Below are positions 54,408 through 63,297 of a DNA stretch of 64,000 nt, piece by piece. Under the pieces are notes generated by a model. The model made no database searches. It was not told where the DNA came from and worked only from the letters and a program-made list of their open reading frames with translations. Position 1 is the first letter of the stretch; every line of letters starts with the position of its first letter. A program made the position numbers and the translations under genes. Source of the DNA: Ochrobactrum chromiisoli (GTDB lineage Bacteria; Pseudomonadota; Alphaproteobacteria; Rhizobiales; Rhizobiaceae); NCBI RefSeq assembly GCF_026241335.1, contig NZ_JAPHAV010000001.1:1298005-1362004 (forward strand), given 5' to 3'.

Positions 54408-54533
54408 TGTTTCAAAACGCTGCAAAGTCACCCTCTTCAAGAGATAAGTTCCCTTGAGGAGTTTGTCCAGTTTATGTGACTGTCATCCTGTATATTGCAG
54501 AATCAAACGCAGCGGGAATGACGGAGAACAATT

Positions 54534-54896
54534 ATGAGTGATGTCTGGCCGACCGAGTTGCGGGTGTCGAAGGATCGCAAGCTTTTGACGGTGGCTTTCG
54601 AAAACGGTGAGCGTTTTGAGCTGACAGCAGAATTCTTGCGTGTGCTCTCTCCTTCGGCAGAAGTGCAGGGCCATTCACCAGAACAACGGGTCACGGTGGG
54701 CGGCAAGCGCAATGTGGAAATCATGCGTATGGACCCGGTCGGCAACTATGCCGTCCGTATTACTTTTGATGACATGCACGATACCGGACTGTTCTCGTGG
54801 ACTTATCTGCACAAGCTGGGCACTCAGAAGGATACTCTCTGGCAAACCTATCTGGACGAGCTTGTGGAAAAAGGGCTGAAACGCGACCCGAAATAA
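54534..54896 (+). CDS. DUF971 (GBBH-like N-terminal) domain protein
   Basis: A 120-residue protein consisting of one DUF971 domain: WPTELRVSKDRKLLTVAFENGERFELTAEFLRVLSPSAEVQGH, a middle KRNVEIMRMDPVGNYAVRITFDDMHDTGLFSWTYLHKLG and a charged end. This domain forms the N-terminal part of gamma-butyrobetaine hydroxylases, and as I recall is also fused to Mrp/ApbC-type Fe-S carriers in some proteins. As a free-standing domain its role is unknown. It is divergent from moaA and converges with fumarase. Confidence 0.9.
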   Translation: MSDVWPTELRVSKDRKLLTVAFENGERFELTAEFLRVLSPSAEVQGHSPEQRVTVGGKRNVEIMRMDPVGNYAVRITFDDMHDTGLFSWTYLHKLGTQKDTLWQTYLDELVEKGLKRDPK

Positions 54897-54924
54897 AAAA
54901 AGGGGCGATAAACGCCCCATTTTT
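54895..54924. terminator. Bidirectional terminator between the DUF971 gene and fumarase
   Basis: GGGGCG / CGCCCC stem with A- and T-runs (AAAAAA before, TTTTT after), overlapping both stop codons by a base or two. Confidence 0.88.
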
Positions 54925-56542
54925 AACCGAGATTGAGCTCTTTGAAAAAGTCATTGCCTTTGTCGTCGATGACGATAAAGGCTGGAAAATCGACCACTTC
55001 AATGCGCCATATGGCTTCCATGCCGAGCTCTGGATACTCGACCACCTCAACCTTCTTGATGCAGTCCTGAGCAAGGCGGGCAGCAGGGCCACCAATCGAA
55101 CCCAGATAGAAGCCGCCATGTCTGCCACACGCTTCACGGACCTGACGCGAGCGATTGCCCTTGGCGAGCATCACCATCGAACCGCCAAATGACTGGAACT
55201 GATCGACATAAGAATCCATGCGGCCAGCCGTCGTCGGCCCAAAGGAGCCGGATGCATAACCGGTTGGCGTCTTGGCTGGGCCTGCATAATAAATCGGGTG
55301 GTTCTTGAAATAATCCGGCATAGGTTCGCCGTTTTCCAGCCGTTCGCGGATTTTCGCATGCGCCAGATCGCGTGCGACGATGATTGAGCCAGTCAAAGAA
55401 AGCTGTGTCTTTACAGGGTGTTTCGACAGTTCCTTAAGTATCTGCTCCATGGGCTGGTTGAGGTCAATTTTGACCACATGCGATGAGAGCTTTTCCTCGT
55501 CAATCTCTGGCATATACTGCGCGGGATTGGTTTCGAGTTTCTCAAGGAAGATACCGTCTTTCGTGATTTTGCCTTTGGCCTGCCGGTCGGCAGAGCAGGA
55601 GACACCCAGACCAATTGGCAGCGATGCGCCATGGCGGGGCAGGCGGATAACGCGTACATCGTGGCAGAAATACTTGCCGCCAAACTGTGCACCGACGCCA
55701 AGCGACTGTGTCAGCTTATGGATTTCAGCTTCCATCTCCAGATCGCGGAAAGCATGACCGTCTTCCGAACCCTTGGTTGGGAGACTGTCGAGATAGCGCG
55801 TGGATGCGAGCTTCACCGTCTTGAGGTTCATTTCAGCGGAGGTTCCGCCGATAACGATTGCCAGGTGATACGGTGGGCAGGCCGCAGTGCCGAGGCTTAA
55901 GATCTTATCCTTAAGGAAATCAATCAGGCGGTCATGCGTCAGCAACGATGGTGTGCCCTGATACAAGAACGTCTTGTTGGCAGAGCCGCCGCCCTTGGCA
56001 ACAAACAGGAATTTATAGGCGTCTTCGCCCTCTTCATAAATGTCGATCTGCGCAGGCAGATTGTTCCTGGTGTTCTTTTCTTCGAACATCGATAACGGGG
56101 CGAGCTGCGAATAACGCAGGTTCTTCTTGTTATAGGCATCCAGAACGCCGGCAGCGAGCGCATCAGCATCACCGCCTTCTGTCCAGACGCGACGGCCTTT
56201 TTTACCCATGATGATTGCTGTGCCGGTGTCCTGGCACATGGGCAACACACCGCCGGCCGCAATATTGGCATTTTTCAGCAGGTCATAAGCCACGAAGCGG
56301 TCATTATCGGTGGCTTCCGGGTCTTTCATGATATTGGCAAGTTGCTGCAAATGGCCGGGGCGCAGCAGGTGATTGATATCCGCAAAGGCAGCTTCCGACA
56401 GAATGCGCAGGCCTTCAGCATCAACGCTCAGAACTTCCTGTCCCTTAAACATATCGACCGAAACATGATCAGATGTCAGTTTGCGATAAGGAGTGTTGTC
56501 TTCGCCAAGTGGAAAAAGATCAGCGGCGCCTGCTTCTGCCAT
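54923..56542 (-). CDS. fumA: Fumarate hydratase, class I (iron-sulfur)
   Basis: A 539-residue class I fumarase of the TCA cycle, a dimer with an oxygen-sensitive 4Fe-4S cluster that interconverts fumarate and malate. Typical blocks: [20 protein letters not shown] with a likely cluster Cys, [46 protein letters not shown], and in the C-terminal part [25 protein letters not shown] and [24 protein letters not shown]. The length matches FumA/FumB-like enzymes. As a labile Fe-S enzyme it would depend on the SUF system encoded upstream in this window. Confidence 0.95.
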   Translation of the reverse strand: MAEAGAADLFPLGEDNTPYRKLTSDHVSVDMFKGQEVLSVDAEGLRILSEAAFADINHLLRPGHLQQLANIMKDPEATDNDRFVAYDLLKNANIAAGGVLPMCQDTGTAIIMGKKGRRVWTEGGDADALAAGVLDAYNKKNLRYSQLAPLSMFEEKNTRNNLPAQIDIYEEGEDAYKFLFVAKGGGSANKTFLYQGTPSLLTHDRLIDFLKDKILSLGTAACPPYHLAIVIGGTSAEMNLKTVKLASTRYLDSLPTKGSEDGHAFRDLEMEAEIHKLTQSLGVGAQFGGKYFCHDVRVIRLPRHGASLPIGLGVSCSADRQAKGKITKDGIFLEKLETNPAQYMPEIDEEKLSSHVVKIDLNQPMEQILKELSKHPVKTQLSLTGSIIVARDLAHAKIRERLENGEPMPDYFKNHPIYYAGPAKTPTGYASGSFGPTTAGRMDSYVDQFQSFGGSMVMLAKGNRSRQVREACGRHGGFYLGSIGGPAARLAQDCIKKVEVVEYPELGMEAIWRIEVVDFPAFIVIDDKGNDFFKELNLG

Positions 56543-56812
56543 TGTGGTACCTCGCGTGCTTGCCAGTTACATATTCTCGCCGGGCTTTTAGCGTGATGCT
56601 GGGTGGATTCCACTGCGGCACTTTGTGCAGATCCGGAATTAATCGTTTCGTATGTGTCTGCAAAAACGCTTCTCAAGAAAAATTGATAGAACTGCCCGAA
56701 AAAAAATGAGGAGATTGCGTTAACGTTAAAAGATTCTATACGAGATTCATCAATTCTATGGGCGAAGATTGACGCAGGCCGCTATAGCGGTTGTACTGAA
56801 TTGGCGGTTGGA

Positions 56813-58807
56813 ATGCAGTTCTCCAGAAATTTGAATCGGAACATTGAAGATAATCGCAAACGTGGTCCTTATGTCCGCAAAGCGATGGCTTTCGCACTGG
56901 CCGCATCGACACTTTTCTCGACAGCGCAGGCGCAGGCAGCAAATTCGCTGCTTGAGCTGTTCCAGCAGCGCCGTCAGCAGCAAGCCCAACCGGTTCAACC
57001 GCCAGTGCAGGCCACACCGGCACCCAAGATTGCAAAGCCGGTTTCCGTGCCCAGAGCCGCCATACCGCCCGCACAGCGTGTGACGGTTAAGGGACCGCAG
57101 ATATACGATTACAAGCCGGACGCCTTGATTAATATCGATTTCAGCGCGCTCGATATGCAGGTGACCGCAGCTGTCGCTGCTGCGCAAACAGATGCTCTGA
57201 CGTCAGGCATGTCGCCGATTGGCCCAACAAAGAAGGTGACGGAAACACCGGCTGAATTAGCTTTTGATGCGGCGGCGGATTATCTCAAGACTGTTAATGT
57301 GAAAGCAGAAAAGCAGATCGCGGACGCCATCGTCAGCTTCTATTCTGAAAACCGCAAATTCCTCTGGTCAGCCGATAATAAGGCCCTTGATAAGGCGCGC
57401 AGCGTCGCCGCGTTCTTTGCGCAGTCGGATGAAGATGGGTTCAACCCCGAGGAATATGAAGTTTCAATTCCCGGCGATCATTTTGATGAATCGCAGCTTG
57501 CAGAACGCCAACAAAAACTCACGGATTTTGAAATCCGCATGTCAGCGCGCGCGCTGCGTTATGCAATCGACGCAGGCGAGGGGCGTATTGTTGCTGACCG
57601 CTTGAGTGGCTTTCACGACCTGCCGCGTAAGCGCGTCGATCCAAAGGCGGTCCTTGCTCGTCTGGCGACTGAAACTGATCCGGTCGCCTATCTGAAAAGC
57701 TTTCAGCCAAACAATGAAGCCTATTCGGCCCTGAAGCGCGAACTGGCGAACACAGAGGCGCCAGCAGGCGAACCAATTCGCATTTCACTCGATAAAGCCA
57801 TTCGTCCGGGAGATACCAGCGATCAGCTGGCCAAGGTTGTGGCGCTTATTACGCATCATGCACCGTCGAGCTATATCGAACAGCATCGCGATGTGTTGCA
57901 GGCCCATGCCGATACAACCATTTACGACCCGGAGCTGACCACGGCCATCAAGGATTATCAAAGGCTTTCGGGCAGCACGCCTGATGGCATCATCGGCAAA
58001 AATACGATCGCAGCGCTTCAGGGTGAGCAGGATTCGATCAAGCGTGATCGTATTCTCTATTCGATGGAACGTCTGCGCTGGCTGCCACATGATTTCGGAT
58101 CGCGCTATGTGATGGTCAATCAGCCATCCTATCGCGCTGAATATTTCGAAAACGGCAAAGAAAAGCTGGCAATGAATGTCGTGATCGGTTCACCAACGCA
58201 TCAGACCTATTTTTTCTACAACAAGGTGCAGACCGTTGTGTTCAACCCATCGTGGGGTGTGCCGCGCTCAATCATCCTGAATGAAATGTTGCCCAAAGTG
58301 ATGCGCGATAACAGCTATCTCGACCGCAATGGCTATGAAGTTTATGTTGGTGGCAAGAAGGTTTCGGCAAGTGCGGTTAATTGGAATGCCGTTGCCGCAG
58401 GCAAAGCCCATGTTGGCATCCGACAGAAGCCAAGCCTTGATAACGCTTTGGGTGAACTCAAGATTTTGTTCCCAAATGCCCATGATATTTATATGCATGA
58501 CACACCGGCAAAATCTTATTTCAGCCGCGACATGCGTGCCTTAAGCCATGGCTGTATTCGTCTAGAGCGTCCGCGTGATATGGCGGCGGCGGTTCTTGGT
58601 AAGCCTGTTGCAGACCTGAGCAAATATTTCGGCAAGGATGAGCGCGGCATCAAAGTCGCTGATCCTGTTCCGGTTTATATTGCCTATTTCACCGCATGGC
58701 CTGATGCATCAGGCACAGTTCGTTTCTACAACGATGTTTATGGCCGTGATTCCGGTTTGCAGAAGGCTTTTGATAAAACGGCTGAATCGCGATTAGCTTC
58801 TCTTTAA
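56813..58807 (+). CDS. L,D-transpeptidase (YkuD) with peptidoglycan-binding domain
   Basis: A 664-residue envelope enzyme. Signal segment KAMAFALAASTLFSTAQAQA, then a Gln/Pro-rich linker. A large helical scaffold region (residues about 150-370), as in YcbB/LdtD-type enzymes, precedes a peptidoglycan-binding helix bundle (DYQRLSGSTPDGIIGKNTIAALQ) and the YkuD catalytic domain (from about residue 415). The catalytic Cys is near residue 581 in ALSHGCIRLERP. It forms 3-3 crosslinks or attaches proteins to peptidoglycan; such crosslinks are important at the growth pole of Rhizobiales. The start at 56813 is chosen for its ATG; the frame reaches a TTG at 56801. Confidence 0.9.
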   Translation: MQFSRNLNRNIEDNRKRGPYVRKAMAFALAASTLFSTAQAQAANSLLELFQQRRQQQAQPVQPPVQATPAPKIAKPVSVPRAAIPPAQRVTVKGPQIYDYKPDALINIDFSALDMQVTAAVAAAQTDALTSGMSPIGPTKKVTETPAELAFDAAADYLKTVNVKAEKQIADAIVSFYSENRKFLWSADNKALDKARSVAAFFAQSDEDGFNPEEYEVSIPGDHFDESQLAERQQKLTDFEIRMSARALRYAIDAGEGRIVADRLSGFHDLPRKRVDPKAVLARLATETDPVAYLKSFQPNNEAYSALKRELANTEAPAGEPIRISLDKAIRPGDTSDQLAKVVALITHHAPSSYIEQHRDVLQAHADTTIYDPELTTAIKDYQRLSGSTPDGIIGKNTIAALQGEQDSIKRDRILYSMERLRWLPHDFGSRYVMVNQPSYRAEYFENGKEKLAMNVVIGSPTHQTYFFYNKVQTVVFNPSWGVPRSIILNEMLPKVMRDNSYLDRNGYEVYVGGKKVSASAVNWNAVAAGKAHVGIRQKPSLDNALGELKILFPNAHDIYMHDTPAKSYFSRDMRALSHGCIRLERPRDMAAAVLGKPVADLSKYFGKDERGIKVADPVPVYIAYFTAWPDASGTVRFYNDVYGRDSGLQKAFDKTAESRLASL

Positions 58808-58840
58808 GTCGCTATCTTATTTATTGACGGATGGCATTTG

Positions 58841-58907
58841 AAAAAGGCGGACTTAGAGCGCATTTCGATCTGATTGGATCAGATCAGCGCCCCAAGTCCG
58901 CCTTTTT
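58841..58907. terminator. Long terminator hairpin with a nested mosaic repeat
   Basis: A perfect 14-bp outer stem AAAAAGGCGGACTT / AAGTCCGCCTTTTT between convergent genes. Its 39-base loop holds a palindromic element: AGAGCGC, then GATCTGAT / ATCAGATC, then AGCGC. Probably a bidirectional terminator with an inserted or co-opted repeat. Confidence 0.75.
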
Positions 58908-58911
58908 AACT

Positions 58912-59448
58912 TCAATTTTGAATATAGCAGGCTTTTCCCTGACCCCGCGCCGGATCACCGAAAGTCTGATTGTTACATGGTACGCCGTCACGGAAAACGC
59001 GTTCTACGAAACGCCCTTTCGCACCATAACGAACGAGCTTGCGGCCATAAAAATCACAAAAGCCATTTTCTTTGGCGCATTGCTGCCATTGGCTACGGCC
59101 CCGGTCGTCTCGTCTACCACCACGCCAGTCGTTACGTCGATCATCACGACGATCCTCGTAACGCTCACGCACGACATATGAGCAACTTTTTCTTCTCTTG
59201 GGCGCAGGATCTCCAAAAACGCGGTTCGAACAGCGAACTTCCGGGCGGTCGATAAAGCGCGATGTACCCTGCCCATCAGCGCCGTAAATAACCTCGGTCG
59301 GGTAAGGCAATTGGCAAATGCCGTTTTCCGATGCACATTTTTGTAGACGCGCTGCTTCTGCGGAGGCAGGCGCGAGCACATACATGGATGCGATGAAGGC
59401 TGATATGCCTGCAATCAGGCTGAGTTTGTTAGACAGAAGAGCTGCCAT
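58912..59448 (-). CDS. Secreted protein with tandem cysteine-rich motif
   Basis: A 178-residue secreted protein I cannot name. Signal peptide KLSLIAGISAFIASMYVLAPASA. The mature protein has two copies of one module: first LQKCASENGICQLPYPTEVIYGADG ... VRCSNRVFGDPAPKRRKSC, second WQQCAKENGFCDFYGRKLVRYGAKG ... VPCNNQTFGDPARGQGKAC. Each has four Cys with the same spacing, likely two disulfides. A charged Arg/Asp-rich linker (about residues 95-120) separates them. The module (CAxENGxC ... YGAxG ... CxNxxFGDPA ... KxC) occurs in extracellular proteins of other groups as far as I recall. Start 59448 is preferred over 59499. Confidence 0.75.
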   Translation of the reverse strand: MAALLSNKLSLIAGISAFIASMYVLAPASAEAARLQKCASENGICQLPYPTEVIYGADGQGTSRFIDRPEVRCSNRVFGDPAPKRRKSCSYVVRERYEDRRDDRRNDWRGGRRDDRGRSQWQQCAKENGFCDFYGRKLVRYGAKGRFVERVFRDGVPCNNQTFGDPARGQGKACYIQN

Positions 59449-59666
59449 GCGAACACCATTGTTTGAGTATTGATCTGCTGAAAAATATAGAACCCGCATA
59501 TTGAATATAGAGTGAACGATAATTCACGTCTCTATCTATCTGAATTTGATGCACGCGTCGTTTTATTTGAGAGAAATGATTGTAAAATCCCGTTGCCGCA
59601 GTTTCCTTTCTGTCTTGAATCCGCAACAGTGCACCTGAAGGTTTCTCGTCAGTAAGGTCGTTTGAA

Positions 59667-60716
59667 ATGCATGGTGAATATAAGGTCCACGGTGGAAAGC
59701 TGGTCGTTATCGATCTGGAGGTTCAGGACAATAAACTCTGCAACGTACAGGTTGCCGGTGATTTTTTCCTCGAACCCGGCGAAGCCCTTGATGATATTCG
59801 CAATGCATTGAATGGCCTGCCTGCAACGGCGTGCGCTGAAGAAATCGCGGATGCCGTGCGCAAAGGGCTTCGTCCCGATGCCTTCATGATTGGTTTCAGC
59901 CCGGAGGCGGTGGCCATTGCGGTTCGTCGCGCTCTCGGCGTTGCACGGACATGGCGCGATTACGAATGGCAGATCATTGATATTCCGCCACTCAGCCCGA
60001 CAATGCATCTGGCGCTTGATGAGGTTCTGGCGCGCGAAGTTGCTGCCGGGCGCCGTGCACCCACATTGCGCTTTTGGGAGTGGGAGCGTCCTTCAATCAT
60101 CATTGGTGCATTTCAGTCACTGCGTAATGAAGTGGACATGGATGCTGCCGAAGAAATGGGCGTGGAAACGGTGCGTCGCGTAACCGGCGGCGGTGCTATG
60201 TTTGTCGAACCTGGCAATACGATCACCTATTCACTTTATGCGCCTGGGGATTTGGTCCGCGATATGAGTTTTGCCGATTCCTATGCATTTCTTGATGAAT
60301 GGGTGCTGAAATCCCTCAACTCGCTTGGAATTGACGCTTTTTATAAGCCGCTCAACGATATTGCGAGTTCGAAAGGCAAGATCGGAGGAGCCGCCCAAAA
60401 GCGTTATTCCGGTGGAACCGTTCTGCATCATGTCACGATGGCTTATGATATGGATGCAGAAAAGATGGTGAAGGTCCTGCGGATCGGCCGTGAAAAACTC
60501 TCTGACAAGGGCACGGCCAGCGCCGTCAAGCGCGTCGATCCTGTCCGCAGTCAGACCGGCCTGCCGCGCCGCGAGGTCATTGATCGTATGATGGAGACAT
60601 TCATCTCGCTTAATGGCGGTGTAAGCGGCACGATTACGCCGGAGGAATTTGCCGCAGCAGAGCAGCTCGTGGAAGAAAAATTCGCGACTGAAAAATGGCT
60701 GCATCATATTCCGTAA
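59667..60716 (+). CDS. lplA: Lipoate--protein ligase A-type enzyme with N-terminal accessory domain
   Basis: A 349-residue protein. The N-terminal about 90 residues (YKVHGGKLVVIDLEVQDNKLCNVQVAGDFFLEPGEALDDIRNAL) match the accessory (LplB / Lip_prot_lig_C) domain, usually at the C-terminus of E. coli LplA or a separate protein in some archaea. The C-terminal part is the BPL/LplA catalytic domain: MHLALDEVLAREVAAGR, TLRFWEWERPSIIIGAFQS, RRVTGGGAMFVEPGNTITYS, and the lipoate-adenylate Lys region SSKGKIGGAAQKRYSGGTVLHHVTM. So the order is reversed relative to E. coli. It attaches lipoate to 2-oxoacid dehydrogenases or GcvH. Ribosome site AAGG at 59654. Confidence 0.88.
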   Translation: MHGEYKVHGGKLVVIDLEVQDNKLCNVQVAGDFFLEPGEALDDIRNALNGLPATACAEEIADAVRKGLRPDAFMIGFSPEAVAIAVRRALGVARTWRDYEWQIIDIPPLSPTMHLALDEVLAREVAAGRRAPTLRFWEWERPSIIIGAFQSLRNEVDMDAAEEMGVETVRRVTGGGAMFVEPGNTITYSLYAPGDLVRDMSFADSYAFLDEWVLKSLNSLGIDAFYKPLNDIASSKGKIGGAAQKRYSGGTVLHHVTMAYDMDAEKMVKVLRIGREKLSDKGTASAVKRVDPVRSQTGLPRREVIDRMMETFISLNGGVSGTITPEEFAAAEQLVEEKFATEKWLHHIP

Positions 60717-60809
60717 GCAAAGAATAGCTGCAAGCTGCGCAGCGCCGCGTGACAGCGGCGTCAAGCCATGTCATAGGGAGGCCGAGTTTTCACAAGGCCT
60801 CCCGCGCAT
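60717..60809 (+). promoter_or_regulatory. Hairpin-rich leader of the ABC-F gene
   Basis: Contains the palindrome GCTGCGCAGC, then CGCCGC/GCGGCG (60743-60760), then a perfect 8-bp stem GGGAGGCC (60776-60783) / GGCCTCCC (60796-60803) that ends six bases before the ATG. The 5' arm carries a Shine-Dalgarno-like GGGAGG and the 3' arm an anti-SD-like CCTCCC; no closer ribosome site is seen. Confidence 0.55.
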
Positions 60810-62435
60810 ATGATCCGTTTAGACAATATCAGCAAGTCCAATAGCCATCGCATTCTGTTTATCGAAGCTTCAGCCGCTTTGAACCGCGGCGAGAAGATTG
60901 GCCTCGTCGGGCCGAATGGTGCTGGCAAGACAACGCTTTTCCGCATGATTACCGGCGAAGATCTGCCTGACGAAGGGCAGGTCAATGTCGAAAAAGGTGT
61001 AACGATTGGCTATTTCAACCAGAATGTTGGTGAAATGGGTGGGCGTTCGGCTGTTGCCGAAGTGATGGACGGGGCAGGGCCGGTAAGCAGTGTCGCGGCT
61101 GAATTGCGCGAACTTGAAGCCGCCATGTGCGACCCCGATCGTCTTGATGAGATGGATGCCATTATCGAGCGTTATGGCGAGGTGCAGGCTCGTTATGAAG
61201 AGCTTGACGGTTACGGGCTGGATGGCCGTGCGCGTGAAGTTCTGGCAGGGCTTAGTTTTAGTCAGGAAATGATGGATGGCGATGTCGGCAAGCTGTCCGG
61301 CGGCTGGAAGATGCGCGTGGCGCTTGCCCGTATTCTGCTGATGCGCCCGGATGTTATGCTGCTTGACGAGCCAAGCAACCACCTTGATCTCGAAAGCTTG
61401 ATCTGGCTCGAATCCTTTCTTAAAAACTATGATGGCGCGCTGCTCATGACATCGCATGACCGCGAATTCATGAACCGCATCGTGACCAAGATTATCGAAA
61501 TTGATGCCGGGTCGCTGACCTCTTATGCGGGGGATTACGCCTTTTATGAAGGCCAGCGCGCACTCAACGAAAAGCAGCAGCAGGCGCAATTCGAGCGCCA
61601 GCAGGCAATGCTCGCCAAGGAAATCAAGTTTATCGAGCGTTTCAAAGCGCGTGCATCACATGCTTCGCAAGTGCAAAGCCGCGTCAAGAAACTCGAAAAG
61701 ATCGACCGTGTGGAGCCTCCACGCCGACGCCAGACGGTTGCTTTTGACTTCGCTCCTGCACCGCGCTCAGGCGAAGATGTGGTCAGCCTTAAGGGCGTCA
61801 GCAAAACCTATGGAAGCCGGACGATCTATGATGGTCTGGATTTTATGGTTCGGCGCCGCGAACGCTGGTGCATTATGGGCGTGAACGGAGCAGGCAAGTC
61901 AACGCTGCTTAAACTTGTGACGGGCGCAACCGAGCCGGATCAGGGCATTGTGAATCTTGGTGCAAGCGTGAAGCTTGGCTATTTCGCGCAGCACGCCATG
62001 GATATTCTGGATGGTGAAAGCACTATTCTTGAATGGCTGGAGCAGCGTTTTCCAAAGGCAGGACAGGCACCTTTACGGGCATTGGCTGGCTGTTTTGGTT
62101 TTTCCGGCGATGATATTGAAAAGAAATGCCGTGTGCTGTCCGGTGGTGAAAAAGCGCGCCTGGTGATGGCGGCAATGCTGTTTGATCCGCCGAATTTCCT
62201 CGTGCTTGATGAGCCGACAAACCATCTTGATCTCGACACAAAGGAAATGCTGATCAAGGCGCTTTCAGCTTATGAAGGCACAATGCTGTTTGTATCGCAT
62301 GATCGCCGTTTTCTGGCAGCTCTGTCTAATCGGGTTCTGGAACTCACTTCCGATGGCATTCAGCAATATGGTGGTGGTTACACCGAATATGTCGAAAGCA
62401 CCGGGCAGGAAGCGCCCGGTTTGCATGTCGGATAA
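60810..62435 (+). CDS. ABC-F family ATP-binding protein
   Basis: A 541-residue soluble ATPase with two ABC domains and no membrane segment. First domain: Walker A GPNGAGKTTLFRMI, signature LSGGWKMRVALARIL, Walker B VMLLDEPSNHLD. A charged coiled linker (P-site tRNA-interaction motif; ALNEKQQQAQFERQQAMLAKEIKFIERF) joins them. Second domain: GVNGAGKSTLLKLV, signature LSGGEKARLVMAAML and Walker B NFLVLDEPTNHLD. ABC-F proteins act on the ribosome (translation or antibiotic protection). The group closest in layout is Uup/YbiT/EttA-like; I cannot choose among them. It lies 93 bases after lplA. Confidence 0.92.
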   Translation: MIRLDNISKSNSHRILFIEASAALNRGEKIGLVGPNGAGKTTLFRMITGEDLPDEGQVNVEKGVTIGYFNQNVGEMGGRSAVAEVMDGAGPVSSVAAELRELEAAMCDPDRLDEMDAIIERYGEVQARYEELDGYGLDGRAREVLAGLSFSQEMMDGDVGKLSGGWKMRVALARILLMRPDVMLLDEPSNHLDLESLIWLESFLKNYDGALLMTSHDREFMNRIVTKIIEIDAGSLTSYAGDYAFYEGQRALNEKQQQAQFERQQAMLAKEIKFIERFKARASHASQVQSRVKKLEKIDRVEPPRRRQTVAFDFAPAPRSGEDVVSLKGVSKTYGSRTIYDGLDFMVRRRERWCIMGVNGAGKSTLLKLVTGATEPDQGIVNLGASVKLGYFAQHAMDILDGESTILEWLEQRFPKAGQAPLRALAGCFGFSGDDIEKKCRVLSGGEKARLVMAAMLFDPPNFLVLDEPTNHLDLDTKEMLIKALSAYEGTMLFVSHDRRFLAALSNRVLELTSDGIQQYGGGYTEYVESTGQEAPGLHVG

Positions 62436-62442
62436 AACAAAC

Positions 62443-62468
62443 AAAGGCGGGACATTCCCGCCTTTTCT
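62443..62468 (+). terminator. Terminator after the ABC-F gene
   Basis: AAAGGCGGG, loop ACATT, CCCGCCTTT, then TCTTT. A perfect 9-bp stem, also readable on the other strand. Confidence 0.9.
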
Positions 62469-62514
62469 TTTGCGCTTTTATCGCAAGCGGCAAAGGATCA
62501 TCTTTGATATTAAA

Positions 62515-62886
62515 TTAGCGCAGCGACCTTTTCATGATCAGAGGCCCATCTGTTTTCTGCTCAACATATCGCATAATAACCCGCACAGTCCGTGAACGCA
62601 CCGAGGTTTTGCTGGCGCACTTTAAAATGGCATCCTGTGCCGAGACAGCAAACTCTCGTCCCGCTTTTCTAACCGGCTGAAACTCCACTGTTAAAATGCG
62701 CGTCAGTTGGCCATTTCCGTCATAAGTAACTTCGAAAGTTGCAGACGCACGGCTGTAGTTCACATCTTCCGGCAATTGCCAACACTGTTCGGCCATCTCG
62801 GTCACAATTTCAGAGTCAGTTGCGGCCGTTGCAATTGTTGGGATAAGCCAAAGTGCAAAAACGACAATTCCGATTAACTTTTTCAT
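62515..62886 (-). CDS. Small periplasmic protein, possibly TonB/TolA C-terminal-like
   Basis: A 123-residue protein with a clear signal peptide (MKKLIGIVVFALWLIPTIATA). The mature part, AEQCWQLPEDVNYSRASATFEVTYDGNGQLTRILTVEF with SAQDAILKCA, recalls the C-terminal domain of TolA/TonB-type proteins (Trp-Pro near the start, strand pair, Ser-Ala helix) but is too short and divergent for a firm call. Two Cys (residues about 35 and 90) could pair. The last residues are basic. It converges with the ABC-F gene. Confidence 0.7.
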   Translation of the reverse strand: MKKLIGIVVFALWLIPTIATAATDSEIVTEMAEQCWQLPEDVNYSRASATFEVTYDGNGQLTRILTVEFQPVRKAGREFAVSAQDAILKCASKTSVRSRTVRVIMRYVEQKTDGPLIMKRSLR

Positions 62887-63067
62887 TCGTCTCCCAAGCA
62901 GCTTCGCCTCTGGCTTTGTTTAAGATAGGCATTCAGAAAACAAATACCAATCATAAGGCCGATAATTGCTTCGGCAACAGGGGATACCATTTGCGCTTGT
63001 AACACCAAGCAATATCACGGAGGTCGGAAATAAGAGGGGATGATGTTTACCGGCTAAATGACTGAAA

Positions 63068-63144
63068 TGGCGCACCCGACAGGATTCGAACCTGTGACCT
63101 CTGCCTTCGGAGGGCAGCACTCTATCCAGCTGAGCTACGGGTGC
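63068..63144 (-). tRNA. tRNA-Arg (CCG)
   Basis: A 77-base cloverleaf on the minus strand with encoded CCA. Acceptor GCACCCG pairs with CGGGTGC, discriminator G. D-arm GCTCAGCTGGATAGAGT; anticodon stem CTGCC/GGCAG with loop CTCCGAA, giving anticodon CCG; T-arm CAGGTTCGAATCCTG. It reads CGG arginine codons. Confidence 0.95.
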
Positions 63145-63297
63145 ATCACCGGGAGGCGTGAGCCTCGTCTACCGAGGTTCTAAACGAAGCGATTGATTGC
63201 TTCAATGGCCTATTTGGGAAATTCTAATGGTTTATCCGCAAATTTTGCACGTTCAGGATTTTACGCTCGAACTTTGATGACACCACCGCCAAACCAC

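Noticed and set aside
54408..54533. Molybdenum cofactor riboswitch before moaA
   Set aside because: The gap to the divergent DUF971 gene is only about 130 bases and I see no structure like the known Moco motif.
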